A stretch of 36,979 nucleotides of DNA from a virus. A program made the position numbers and the translations under genes. This document shows positions 1 to 6,771 of this stretch, one piece after another; position 1 is the first letter of the stretch; every line of letters starts with the position of its first letter. The stretch spans positions 1 to 36,979 of the IMG/VR virus record IMGVR_UViG_3300022693_004340, one strand, 5' to 3'. The notes beneath the pieces were generated by a model. That model had not been told where the DNA came from, did no database searches, and saw only the letters and a list, made by a program, of their open reading frames with translations.

Positions 1-1191
1 TTAGCTCTCGTCGCTGCTGGCATCTTTGGCATCCGTGACGACGCCATTTTCAGATATTTCCACGCTGACGGGCTGAATGTCTGCTCCATCACGCATGGCC
101 ATTAATCCATCGACGATCAGGGCTTCGCCTGGGGCGATGCCGTCGGTGACGATCCACGCGTTTTGATAACTTCCGTGTTCGGTCAGCTCGCGTTGCTCCG
201 CCTTGCCATCAACGGCCACAAAAGCGGTGAGCGTGCCGTCTGCAGCCCGCGAGGTGGCCCCTTGGGGCACCATAACGGCGCGTGTCGTGCCAAGCTCGAT
301 TTCGACGCGCAGGAATTGCCCCGGCAGAATATGTCGCTCCGGATTGTCAAAACGGATGCGGAACTCAAAGCTGCCGGTTGTGGTGGAGACGCGCGTACCG
401 GGTGACTCAAGCGTGCCCTTTTGATCGTATTGGACGCCGTTCTCCAGCGTGAGCGTCAGATCCAGCCCTTCGCCCCGTTGCAGCGTGCCACCTTCCATCA
501 ACGCGCGAACCTCTGCGAGGCGTTTACTGGATTCCTCAACATCGATGTAGATCGGATCGAGACGGGTCACCGTGGTGAGCGCATTAGCCTGATTAGCTGT
601 GACCACGGCCCCAACGGAAACTTCGGGAACCGCGACAATGCCCGTGATCGGGCTGCGGATCTCGGTCCGTTCCAGATTCAGTCGAGCCAGTTTGAGTTTT
701 GCGTTTGCCGAGCTCAGCTCCGCCTTGTTCTGCAGCACCGTCACGCGGGCGTTTTCCACGTCCTCAATGGTCACGCCTGTTCCCTGCAGGCGCTCATAGC
801 GAGATAATGTGGCCTCGGCTGCGGTGACGGCGGCCTCTGCGCGCGCGACTTCGGCCTCGGCTGCGGCGACGTCTACCTCAAAGGTGTCACCTTCAATGCG
901 AAACAGAACATCGCCTTTTTCGACCTTGCGCCCGGCTTCATAGGGTATTTCGCTAATAGTGCCGTCGACGCGCGGGCGGATATTGACCTCTTCATAGGCG
1001 ATAGCGCGTCCGGGCAGCGTTACCGAGAAAGGCACCTGTGCCTCGCGGAGTGTGATCACCCCAGCCGGTATGGGGCCGCGATCACCGCCGGGCATCGGTT
1101 GGGCAGACGCACTCGCGGATAAAGCCAGAGAAATCAGCCCGGCGCTGATCCATTTCAGCGGGGCGTAAATATAAGTCGACGAATAAGCCAT
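1..1191 (-). CDS. RND efflux pump periplasmic adaptor (membrane fusion protein)
   Basis: Periplasmic adaptor that would link an inner-membrane RND transporter to an outer-membrane channel. The 396-residue length is normal for the HlyD/AcrA-like family. A hydrophobic N-terminus ending ASASAQ (about residues 10-31) looks like a signal peptide. Next come a lipoyl-like segment (around 65-100, with the typical EAGRKVEKGDVLFRIE stretch), an Ala/Glu-rich coiled-coil hairpin (about 105-170), the second lipoyl half with IRSPITGIV, and a beta-barrel region. The start has AGGA five bases upstream. The gene is complete, and its stop lies at the window edge. The transporter gene is expected just outside the window. 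This is host DNA beside the prophage. Whether insertion altered its promoter cannot be told from the sequence. Confidence 0.93.
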   Translation of the reverse strand: MAYSSTYIYAPLKWISAGLISLALSASASAQPMPGGDRGPIPAGVITLREAQVPFSVTLPGRAIAYEEVNIRPRVDGTISEIPYEAGRKVEKGDVLFRIEGDTFEVDVAAAEAEVARAEAAVTAAEATLSRYERLQGTGVTIEDVENARVTVLQNKAELSSANAKLKLARLNLERTEIRSPITGIVAVPEVSVGAVVTANQANALTTVTRLDPIYIDVEESSKRLAEVRALMEGGTLQRGEGLDLTLTLENGVQYDQKGTLESPGTRVSTTTGSFEFRIRFDNPERHILPGQFLRVEIELGTTRAVMVPQGATSRAADGTLTAFVAVDGKAEQRELTEHGSYQNAWIVTDGIAPGEALIVDGLMAMRDGADIQPVSVEISENGVVTDAKDASSDES

Positions 1192-1384
1192 GCGTATCCT
1201 TGATAGGTCGGGGCGGCGCTGCGCCTGTCAAATGTGTTACGGCTACCATTTAACGTTCTGTCGCTTGTGAAACGCATTTTTTGGATAAAGTCCAGAAAGT
1301 CAGACCTTTATCTGCTTCGCCTATCTAGGTGTCGAATTGGTGTAGAACTAGTGTAGTATCAAAGTGTTCTAGGATGGTTCTTTT
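1192..1384. other. Host-prophage junction region (candidate left attachment site)
   Basis: This non-coding stretch between the host efflux gene and the integrase must contain the left prophage end. Two inverted repeats are visible: GATAAAG at 1284-1290 with CTTTATC at 1306-1312, and TAGAAC at 1343-1348 with GTTCTA at 1366-1371. The second lies just past the integrase stop, where an attachment core often sits. A TTGACA-like element near 1225-1230 could serve the efflux gene. I found no matching direct repeat at the right side of the window, so the core is not defined. Confidence 0.4.
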
Positions 1385-2617
1385 TCAGCTTCTTGACTGA
1401 CGCAACTTCACAACATTGTTTGCTGCATCTGACCGCGCCCGAGAGTAGCGGCTCGTGGTCATCACATCTTTGTGCTGAGCGGCATCGCGGAGCATGTAGG
1501 GATCTGCGCCCAGGCTCTTTGCTTCTGTGACAGCACCTGCCCGAACATCCATCATTCGGATCTCACTGGGTAGGCCAGTTCGGTTCCGTAATCGTGACCA
1601 AGTTTTCCCCCACGCGTGCACGGTATAGGGCAAGCCTGAACGCGGGTTGATGATAACTGGGCCCACGGCATCTTTGGGTCGCAGCTCTCTCAGTCGAGCT
1701 TGGATCTCCGGTGTTCCGGTGAGGTCAAAGATATAGGGCTCAGTGAGGCTCTTCCGGGTTTTTGAGATCAGCTTTTCCATTCGGGTTAGATCGTTGTCGA
1801 TCATGTCCCATGTCAGGCCATCCTGCCAGCGGGTGCCATCCAGGACGATGCCCCCTTCCTGTTCGTCAGTCTGCAGCCAGTGGCCGCGCACATCGACAGC
1901 ACGCAGCGCAAACTCGTATTGGATCATGATACCTAATGCGAAGGCTTTGAGACCTGATGCATCCGCCGCATGGATGATGGTGTAAACCTGTTCACGGGTC
2001 GGAGCCACTTGACGTGCTGGACTCATCTGAAATTTCATCGCGCTCAGTGTCTCCGATACTTCACGAGCGGGTTGTATTTGGAGAGCCTTTCCATACTTGG
2101 CGATCATACGCAGGGTGCTAAAGAAGCGATGGATGTAGGCAACCGATCGGCCCTTCTGCTTCATTGCGTTCTGTAACTTCTTGATCGACTCGTAAGTCAT
2201 CGTCGAAATCTTGGTGTGACCGATCACATCCTCCAGCAGGCGAAGGCGTTCTATATATCCCGCTCGGGAATTCGCCTTCACATCATGGATTGGTGAGAAT
2301 TCATCCATCTGATACCGAGCGATCAGGTATTTCCATGTCGACGGGTCCACCTTGGGCTTTTCCTGCTCCTCAAACCAACGGAGCATTTCCTTGGTGAGCT
2401 CACGGCAGCGCAGTGCACGGGCGGGCTGGTGTTCGTCATCCTTGCGGCCCGGCGGATCTAGTTTCACCGGCCCATACGCATAGCCAGCCTTCTTGTATTT
2501 GGCTGGCGGGTTCCATTGTGGGTACTGGATTGCTGGGTTCTTCCCCACATTCCATTTGATACCCGGCGCATAGAGTGGGTCTGAACCGTCCCACAACGCT
2601 GGTTTAAATCCTATCAA
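1385..2617 (-). CDS. int: Tyrosine-recombinase phage integrase
   Basis: Integrase that would catalyse site-specific integration and excision. The C-terminal catalytic domain shows the tyrosine recombinase set: box-I arginine near R239 (FALRAVDVRG), box-II arginine R359 (MMDVRAG), H382 (AQHKDV) and the nucleophile Y391 (TSRYSRA). The first histidine of the usual HxxR box is replaced by Met356, a common family variation. The N-terminal half carries a SAM-like core-binding region (about 90-185). Translation starts at a TTG preceded by GAGGAG seven bases upstream, inside the end of the small excisionase-like gene (14-base overlap), so the two are probably translationally coupled. Its position at the prophage edge fits. 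Confidence 0.93.
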   Translation of the reverse strand: MIGFKPALWDGSDPLYAPGIKWNVGKNPAIQYPQWNPPAKYKKAGYAYGPVKLDPPGRKDDEHQPARALRCRELTKEMLRWFEEQEKPKVDPSTWKYLIARYQMDEFSPIHDVKANSRAGYIERLRLLEDVIGHTKISTMTYESIKKLQNAMKQKGRSVAYIHRFFSTLRMIAKYGKALQIQPAREVSETLSAMKFQMSPARQVAPTREQVYTIIHAADASGLKAFALGIMIQYEFALRAVDVRGHWLQTDEQEGGIVLDGTRWQDGLTWDMIDNDLTRMEKLISKTRKSLTEPYIFDLTGTPEIQARLRELRPKDAVGPVIINPRSGLPYTVHAWGKTWSRLRNRTGLPSEIRMMDVRAGAVTEAKSLGADPYMLRDAAQHKDVMTTSRYSRARSDAANNVVKLRQSRS

Positions 2618-2870
2618 AATTAAACTCCTCTTCTGGTACCTCAGCGTGTGCCCTATGGATCCTGTCGGGCACTTGACGCCGACGATCTATCCAAGCATCA
2701 ACGTCAGCTTTTAGATAGGTACCAGTGATCTTGTCGGGCCTTGGGAAACCATCTGTTTCCATCTGCGACCTCTTTTTCTTGAAGGTTTCACGCGAGAGAC
2801 CACACCGCATAGCAGCCCAAGAAACTGAGCCGAACAAGCTGATCTCGCTGATGGTGTAGTCTTTCGCCAT
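2604..2870 (-). CDS. Small excisionase-like DNA-binding protein
   Basis: An 88-residue basic protein. Residues near 5-35 (SLFGSVSWAAMRCGLSRETF) resemble the winged helix-turn-helix of AlpA/Xis-type recombination directionality factors. The later KADVDAWIDRRR is the C-terminal helix typical of that fold. AGGAG seven bases before the ATG fixes the start; an in-frame upstream ATG has no comparable site. It lies directly ahead of the integrase and overlaps it by 14 bases, the usual arrangement of xis with int. The function as excisionase is inferred from position and fold. It could instead be a transcriptional regulator of the integrase. Confidence 0.7.
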   Translation of the reverse strand: MAKDYTISEISLFGSVSWAAMRCGLSRETFKKKRSQMETDGFPRPDKITGTYLKADVDAWIDRRRQVPDRIHRAHAEVPEEEFNFDRI

Positions 2871-2952
2871 GTCAGGTCTCCTGCTGTGCGTGTACCCTAG
2901 TCTTCGGATTCGACCTGGCACCGGCATTGCGCCGTAACGAGATCAAGGGCCA

Positions 2953-4824
2953 TCATGCCGATGACTCCGTGCTAAGTTCGGGTGGCAACCAACTCGCGAT
3001 TTTATCGAGTGACGCCTGGCTGAGGTTCAAAGCACTTTGGAAATCGCTGTCATTGAACAGCCGGTGTAGGTGATTGACCTTTTCACCCTTTTTCAGCTTG
3101 TCGAACGCGAGCGGATCTTCCTCAGCCGATTGATCAGAGACCAAGTCTTTCCAGATTTGCTCAAGGGATCCTTTGTCGATCCGGCTGAAATAGGTAGGCG
3201 TATCAGGTGTCCAGACTGACCGGATATCTGGTTTGACCATCGGCGCCAGCAAGGACATGCCAATTGAGTTCATGGTTGGGCCATTGATGGCCCGGATCAG
3301 GTGACGCGTCAGGACCGTGTTGCGGTGCTTCTTACCTTTGGCCCGAAAGTCCTTGAAGGAGCTGGCATAGTCGCCCCGTGTTCCACCCAGTTGCCTCTGG
3401 TTGCTGCCGTCGGTGAGCGCTTCATCGACGGTCCATGCTCCCTCGACCTCTGGTTCGATCTGCGGGTCGGTCAATGTAACGTTGAACAAACCGCTGTGGC
3501 AGGCATATCCAAGTTCGAGTTGCCACGCGAAGAGATCCAGCACCAACTCGGTTTTCCCAAGGGTGGCCGTCTGCAGGGCTAAAAGCCGGATCCTCCGGAT
3601 ATCTTCGACTCCAGCCTGTGTGAGCTTCGGGCTTGGTGCGGACGCCGCGCCATCGGCGGTGTCGGCGCTCCCTTTTGCACCACTGCGTTTTGCGTCCCTG
3701 TACGCCCCGTCGATCTTCAATCTTCCCGATGTATCGACATGAACAAAGATGCCGCAATCCGCACGGGTCTTTTCGCCCCAGCTGCGTTTGGTCTTTGCCT
3801 CCAGCTCTTCCAGACGCGCGAGTTCTACATCAGTCAGGCCTTCGTCGTACTCTTTGGCTTCAAGTTGGGCTTGCTCGTCCTGATCTTTCGTGGACAGGGC
3901 GACCTTCTCGCCCTGTATATGATCGTAACCCGAATGGGCTGAGTATGGCACATAGGACTCGGTGCAGGTCTCAACCCACTTCCAGCCAAACTGGGCCTTG
4001 ATGCCCTCGGCGATGTCGGTGAGTTTTTGTTCGAAGAGCTGGTCGAGGATGTCGGGATCATCGAGGTAAGCGGCATCATCAAAGAGATCTTCACGCAACC
4101 GGCCACCAGCAGCCACATAGGCATCGGTGCCGACATAGACGGCCTTGTAGTTGTTGGCTCGCACCTTGCTGTCAGTGAGCCGCTGCTTGACCCACCAAGC
4201 GCCCTGATCGTCCAGAGCTCCGCTTAACACCTCCAGCTCCTGATCAGCATCGCGGGCTATGGTCAGTAATTTGGCAACATCGAGAGAGATCTGTCCTTCC
4301 CGCAACGCGTCCATTGTTTGTGGCTGAAGATGTGCCAGCGCCAATCGTCCCTTCACGTGGCGTACTGTCTGGGCAAAGGCTCTGGCGATCATCTCGGCAG
4401 AGTTGCCTTGCTCGGCCATCGCGGCATAGGCACGGATCTCGTCGGCGGGATGTAGTGGTTTCTGCGTGGCGGATTCTGTGCCCGCCCAGGCTCGGGCAAG
4501 CAAGGCATCATCGGTCACCCTGACAGGAATCGCGGCAAAGTCCGGGGCCTTGCTGTCAAACGATTGTGCGCCGGTTTCTTTTAAGTGCATCAAGCCGCGC
4601 AAGCGCCGGCCGCCGGCGACGATACCGATTTTTCCCGATCGTTTTGGGTCCGCGTACCCCAATAGGTTCTGCAGCAGGCCATTGATGGTAATGGACTCTG
4701 CAATGGCGCCCACATCTTCATCAGAAGTGCTCTGACGCGGGTTCATATCGTGCAAATAGAGCTTGTTTATAGGCAGATACTGTAGATCGGTGCCGATACC
4801 GTCGATCGAAGTGTGTTTGGTCAT
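2953..4824 (-). CDS. ParB/Spo0J-like N-terminal domain protein (large)
   Basis: A 623-residue protein with a ParB/Srx-type N-terminal domain (about 14-105). It contains the NPRQS segment and the GGRRLRGL motif at 71-78, the counterpart of the GERR nucleotide-binding box. A KorB-like helix-turn-helix follows (around 135-170, MIARAFAQTVRHVKGRL). The long C-terminal part is not recognised. ParB proteins bind DNA and hydrolyse CTP in segregation, but phage members also act as nucleases or regulators, and no ParA partner is present here. GGGAG six bases before the ATG supports the start. It is the third gene from the left operator and lies after a strong terminator, so its expression may need readthrough. 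Confidence 0.8.
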   Translation of the reverse strand: MTKHTSIDGIGTDLQYLPINKLYLHDMNPRQSTSDEDVGAIAESITINGLLQNLLGYADPKRSGKIGIVAGGRRLRGLMHLKETGAQSFDSKAPDFAAIPVRVTDDALLARAWAGTESATQKPLHPADEIRAYAAMAEQGNSAEMIARAFAQTVRHVKGRLALAHLQPQTMDALREGQISLDVAKLLTIARDADQELEVLSGALDDQGAWWVKQRLTDSKVRANNYKAVYVGTDAYVAAGGRLREDLFDDAAYLDDPDILDQLFEQKLTDIAEGIKAQFGWKWVETCTESYVPYSAHSGYDHIQGEKVALSTKDQDEQAQLEAKEYDEGLTDVELARLEELEAKTKRSWGEKTRADCGIFVHVDTSGRLKIDGAYRDAKRSGAKGSADTADGAASAPSPKLTQAGVEDIRRIRLLALQTATLGKTELVLDLFAWQLELGYACHSGLFNVTLTDPQIEPEVEGAWTVDEALTDGSNQRQLGGTRGDYASSFKDFRAKGKKHRNTVLTRHLIRAINGPTMNSIGMSLLAPMVKPDIRSVWTPDTPTYFSRIDKGSLEQIWKDLVSDQSAEEDPLAFDKLKKGEKVNHLHRLFNDSDFQSALNLSQASLDKIASWLPPELSTESSA

Positions 4825-4879
4825 CGGGTACTCCCAATTGCCGCGCGTCGTTGCGCTTTTTGGATGCGGTGTCTTGAAT

Positions 4880-4937
4880 AAAAAAACCGGCAGGTGGCGA
4901 GTGGGTTTGCCATGAGTGGTGTTGGGCCACCTGCCGG
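4880..4937 (-). terminator. Strong intrinsic terminator between early genes and parB
   Basis: On the minus strand a perfect 11-bp stem (CCACCTGCCGG paired with CCGGCAGGTGG, 29-nt loop) is followed immediately by seven U residues. It follows the stop of the small early gene and precedes parB by about 55 bases, so it would limit transcription into parB, xis and int. Confidence 0.8.
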
Positions 4938-4943
4938 GAGTTG

Positions 4944-4996
4944 CGCGCTGCGGGACATGTGAACCGCCCCGACAGTGACAGGGCGGGTGCAGCGCG
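4944..4996 (-). other. Nested inverted repeat upstream of the terminator
   Basis: CGCGCTGC (4944-4951) pairs with GCAGCGCG (4989-4996), and inside it CCGCCC (4964-4969) pairs with GGGCGG (4981-4986). On the leftward transcript this hairpin begins about eight bases after the upstream stop codon and sits directly before the terminator stem. The two form a tandem structured element. Confidence 0.6.
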
Positions 4997-5003
4997 GGTT
5001 CGG

Positions 5004-5231
5004 TTAACTGTTGAGGACTTCTTCAGCCCAAGCGCAGATCGCAGCGTCTTCACCAGCGCCGAGCGCGGAATACCCCGCCAACTGGACCTCAAGCGGTGTG
5101 TGATCAGGAATATCGGATGGATAGGCGCCGCCCGCCTCAATCACGGCCGTAGCAAAACTGTCGCGGCGCTCTTCACGCGATAATGCCAGCAGCGTTTCGG
5201 CGAATGTGGTGATCGGGCAGGGGAGGCTCAT
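5004..5231 (-). CDS. Small early-left protein, unknown function
   Basis: A 75-residue acidic protein with no family I recognise. It starts at an ATG that overlaps the upstream stop by four bases (ATGA), which implies translational coupling as the second gene of the leftward early operon. There are no membrane segments or metal-binding clusters. The text is rich in Ala and Glu (LLALSREERRDSFATAVIEA), suggesting a compact helical protein. Because it is under the left operator it is expected to be repressed in the lysogen and expressed early after induction. Confidence 0.65.
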   Translation of the reverse strand: MSLPCPITTFAETLLALSREERRDSFATAVIEAGGAYPSDIPDHTPLEVQLAGYSALGAGEDAAICAWAEEVLNS

Positions 5232-5470
5232 GCGGAGCGATCACCTGTCAGGGGGTAACCGCGATCGCGGGCATAATTGCGCACGCGTTCCATCAATGAC
5301 GTTTCATCAATGATCTGATGCATCGAGCCCGGCAGGTTTTCCGGGCGATAGATTTGGCCGCGTTGCGCCTTCAGCTCCGCCCAAGCGAAGTGAAAGACCT
5401 CGGGCGAATTTGCATGCTGTTCGGGGTTGCGAAGGATCGCAGCGGCGTCTTTGACGGGGTGGTTCGACAT
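5228..5470 (-). CDS. First gene of the leftward early operon, unknown function
   Basis: An 80-residue soluble protein, not recognised. The ATG has GGAGG five bases upstream, and that site lies in the 3' arm of a perfect inverted repeat. It is the first gene after the left operator/promoter. By analogy with lambdoid phages this slot often holds a delayed-early or anti-host function, but nothing in the sequence points to a specific activity. It is coupled to the following gene by an ATGA overlap. Confidence 0.65.
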   Translation of the reverse strand: MSNHPVKDAAAILRNPEQHANSPEVFHFAWAELKAQRGQIYRPENLPGSMHQIIDETSLMERVRNYARDRGYPLTGDRSA

Positions 5471-5475
5471 TCAAT

Positions 5476-5495
5476 CCTCCATCGGTTGATGGAGG
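5476..5495 (-). promoter_or_regulatory. Inverted repeat over the ribosome binding site of the first leftward gene
   Basis: On the minus strand CCTCCATC, loop AACC, GATGGAGG form a perfect 8-bp hairpin whose 3' arm contains the GGAGG ribosome binding site. If the transcript starts upstream of the repeat, the site would be sequestered. The promoter predicted here would start within the 5' arm, so the repeat may instead act as DNA, for example as a protein-binding site. Confidence 0.5.
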
Positions 5496-5497
5496 TG

Positions 5498-5525
5498 AAG
5501 ATATAGGAGTTAAATCCTATGTCAA
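5498..5525 (-). promoter_or_regulatory. Leftward early promoter (PL-like)
   Basis: A perfect TTGACA -35 box (minus strand, 5520-5525) lies between the two left operators. A TATCTT -10 box (5498-5503) lies 16 bases downstream and abuts the promoter-proximal operator. Repressor bound to either operator would block polymerase. Confidence 0.7.
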
Positions 5526-5551
5526 TCATAAATAGGATTTAACTCCTATAT
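5501..5551. promoter_or_regulatory. Left operator pair (OL-like), perfect 20-bp inverted repeat
   Basis: ATATAGGAGTTAAATCCTAT at 5501-5520 is repeated exactly inverted at 5532-5551, with an 11-base spacer that carries the -35 box. Each 18-bp core (ATAGGAGTTAAATCCTAT) is itself a near-palindrome (16 of 18 positions), so each arm is likely one dimer site. The same core recurs next to the repressor gene, which supports a role as the repressor's operators. Confidence 0.8.
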
Positions 5552-5674
5552 AGCGTGGAATCATCATCTGAAGCAGGTGCGTTTCAGGGCGACTTAGGCA
5601 TCGCCAGTGCTTCGTCTAGGGGGAGAAAATTCCGCTGTCTGCGGGATATCAGAGAGGGTTCTGTTCGTAAGCTG
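5552..5674 (-). terminator. Short intergenic region with a weak terminator-like hairpin
   Basis: Between the left operators and the stop of the membrane-protein gene. On the minus strand CCGC (5641-5644), a five-base loop and GCGG (5632-5635) are followed by AATTTTC. The four-base-pair stem is weak, so termination here is only possible. Nothing else stands out. Confidence 0.3.
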
Positions 5675-6199
5675 TCAGCTGGCTTGACCGCTTGCCGCCA
5701 GTTCTGTAGCGCGCTTTTCTGCTTCTAGAATTGTTGGATATCTGCCCTCGCCATTTACAGAGATGCCATCTGAGTATTTGTGCAGTTCAAAGCCCTTATA
5801 CATCCTGAGAAAGCGTCCTTCAGCGTGCGGATCGGATGAATAGGACGGCAGAGGTGCTGGAGAGGGCGTGCGAGGCGCGCTTGCTGAAGGAACGTGAATA
5901 GGTGCGAGGTGGGGGCGTTCTGTTTGGAGTGGCGGTTGTGCGAGCTGCTGTACTATTCGTCTAGTGTTAATAGCAGTCGCGACTTGAGCCTGAACCAGTT
6001 GCGCAGCTAGCACTAAGCCTAGTCCGGATGCGGCTCCGACAGCGCCACTGCCGAGATAAATTAGTGCGGATGTTCCTGATGGATTGTCGCTAGATCCCCA
6101 GATCAACGCAGTGCCCAATACTGCACTAATGCAGACCATCCAGCCTGCAATTTCTATCACATTGGCGAGCGTCTTTGCGGTAGTAAATGTCTGATTCAA
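5675..6199 (-). CDS. Lysogeny-region membrane protein, candidate superinfection exclusion or cargo
   Basis: A 174-residue protein with two hydrophobic segments (about 13-35, and 45-70, the latter rich in Gly/Ala: LGSGAVGAASGLGLVLAAQL). A proline-rich linker follows (about 90-122), then a small C-terminal domain (about 128-174) ending in an EAEKRATELAASG helix. The start is a TTG with AGAGGA suitably spaced. It sits between the two operator pairs, directly downstream of the repressor on the same strand, so it is probably transcribed with it in the lysogen. Genes in this slot often encode superinfection exclusion or immunity functions. That role is inferred from position only; the family is not recognised. 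Confidence 0.7.
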   Translation of the reverse strand: MNQTFTTAKTLANVIEIAGWMVCISAVLGTALIWGSSDNPSGTSALIYLGSGAVGAASGLGLVLAAQLVQAQVATAINTRRIVQQLAQPPLQTERPHLAPIHVPSASAPRTPSPAPLPSYSSDPHAEGRFLRMYKGFELHKYSDGISVNGEGRYPTILEAEKRATELAASGQAS

Positions 6200-6326
6200 A
6201 TTATGTTTCCTCTGTGTCTCTAGCTCTCTACAATCCGCCGTTCCGCCTGAAATATGGTGGGGCGTGTTTCAATTATGCTGATTTGTGGGTGGGTTATTGG
6301 AGTCGATAAATTGACAGACCAGCAAA
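6200..6326. other. Intergenic region between repressor and membrane-protein gene
   Basis: 127 bases. A TTGACA occurs on the plus strand near 6311, which would read against the repressor gene, but no convincing -10 box follows. No terminator is seen between the two leftward genes. Confidence 0.3.
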
Positions 6327-6686
6327 TCATTCATTTTCTGCATCGTCTTCTTTCGGAGACTGACCCGAAGCTGCAACAAGACCTCGTCCATAGCCGAGAA
6401 GCTGTTGCTTTAGCGGCTCGGGTAGCTGAGCAAATAGACGCACAATTTCTTGTTCTTCTGCGGTCTGGGCGTTGCTCATGAACTCCTCAAGCGTCGTCCC
6501 TAGGGCGGCGCAAATCTTTCGCATGGTGGTGACGCGAGGACTGGAGTTGTTCTTGAACATCGAACGTATCGCTGAATTGTCTAGCCCGGCCCTTACGGCA
6601 AGACCCGCAGCGGTGAGTGTTGGATCGGAGTCAATCCGATCTCGCAACCTGAGTAAAAAGGGTTCTGTGATTTGGTCTTGGTCCAT
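6327..6686 (-). CDS. Short XRE-family phage repressor (CI-like, no peptidase domain)
   Basis: A 119-residue protein with an N-terminal helix-turn-helix (about 20-75; LAVRAGLDNSAIRSMFKN followed by MRKICAALGTTLEEFM) and a C-terminal segment VRLFAQLPEPLKQQLLGYGR. That segment recurs in short phage repressors and probably mediates dimerisation. There is no LexA/S24 autocleavage domain, so induction by RecA-stimulated self-cleavage is not expected. It diverges from the Cro-like gene across the right operator pair and would repress both early promoters and possibly itself. The ribosome binding site is weak. It is the best candidate for the lysogeny master regulator. Confidence 0.82.
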   Translation of the reverse strand: MDQDQITEPFLLRLRDRIDSDPTLTAAGLAVRAGLDNSAIRSMFKNNSSPRVTTMRKICAALGTTLEEFMSNAQTAEEQEIVRLFAQLPEPLKQQLLGYGRGLVAASGQSPKEDDAENE

Positions 6687-6720
6687 GTAGGCATTTTCTA
6701 CTAGGCGCGGGTGATTTGAA

Positions 6721-6762
6721 ATCGGATCAAACTCCTTGACGCAGATAGGAGTTTGATCCTAT
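6721..6762. promoter_or_regulatory. Right operator pair (OR-like)
   Basis: ATAGGAGTTTGATCCTAT at 6745-6762 is an operator core nearly identical to the left pair. An inverted, less perfect copy, with GGATCAAACTCCT at 6724-6736, lies six to nine bases away. The pair sits between the divergent repressor and Cro-like genes and brackets a promoter, as in lambda OR. Confidence 0.78.
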
Positions 6763-6765
6763 CCA
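6736..6765 (+). promoter_or_regulatory. Rightward early promoter (PR-like)
   Basis: TTGACG at 6736-6741 and TATCCA at 6760-6765, with an 18-base spacer, overlap the right operator core. The predicted transcript start falls at about 6772, on the ATG of the Cro-like gene, so the mRNA may be leaderless. Confidence 0.6.
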
Positions 6766-6771
6766 GTGATC

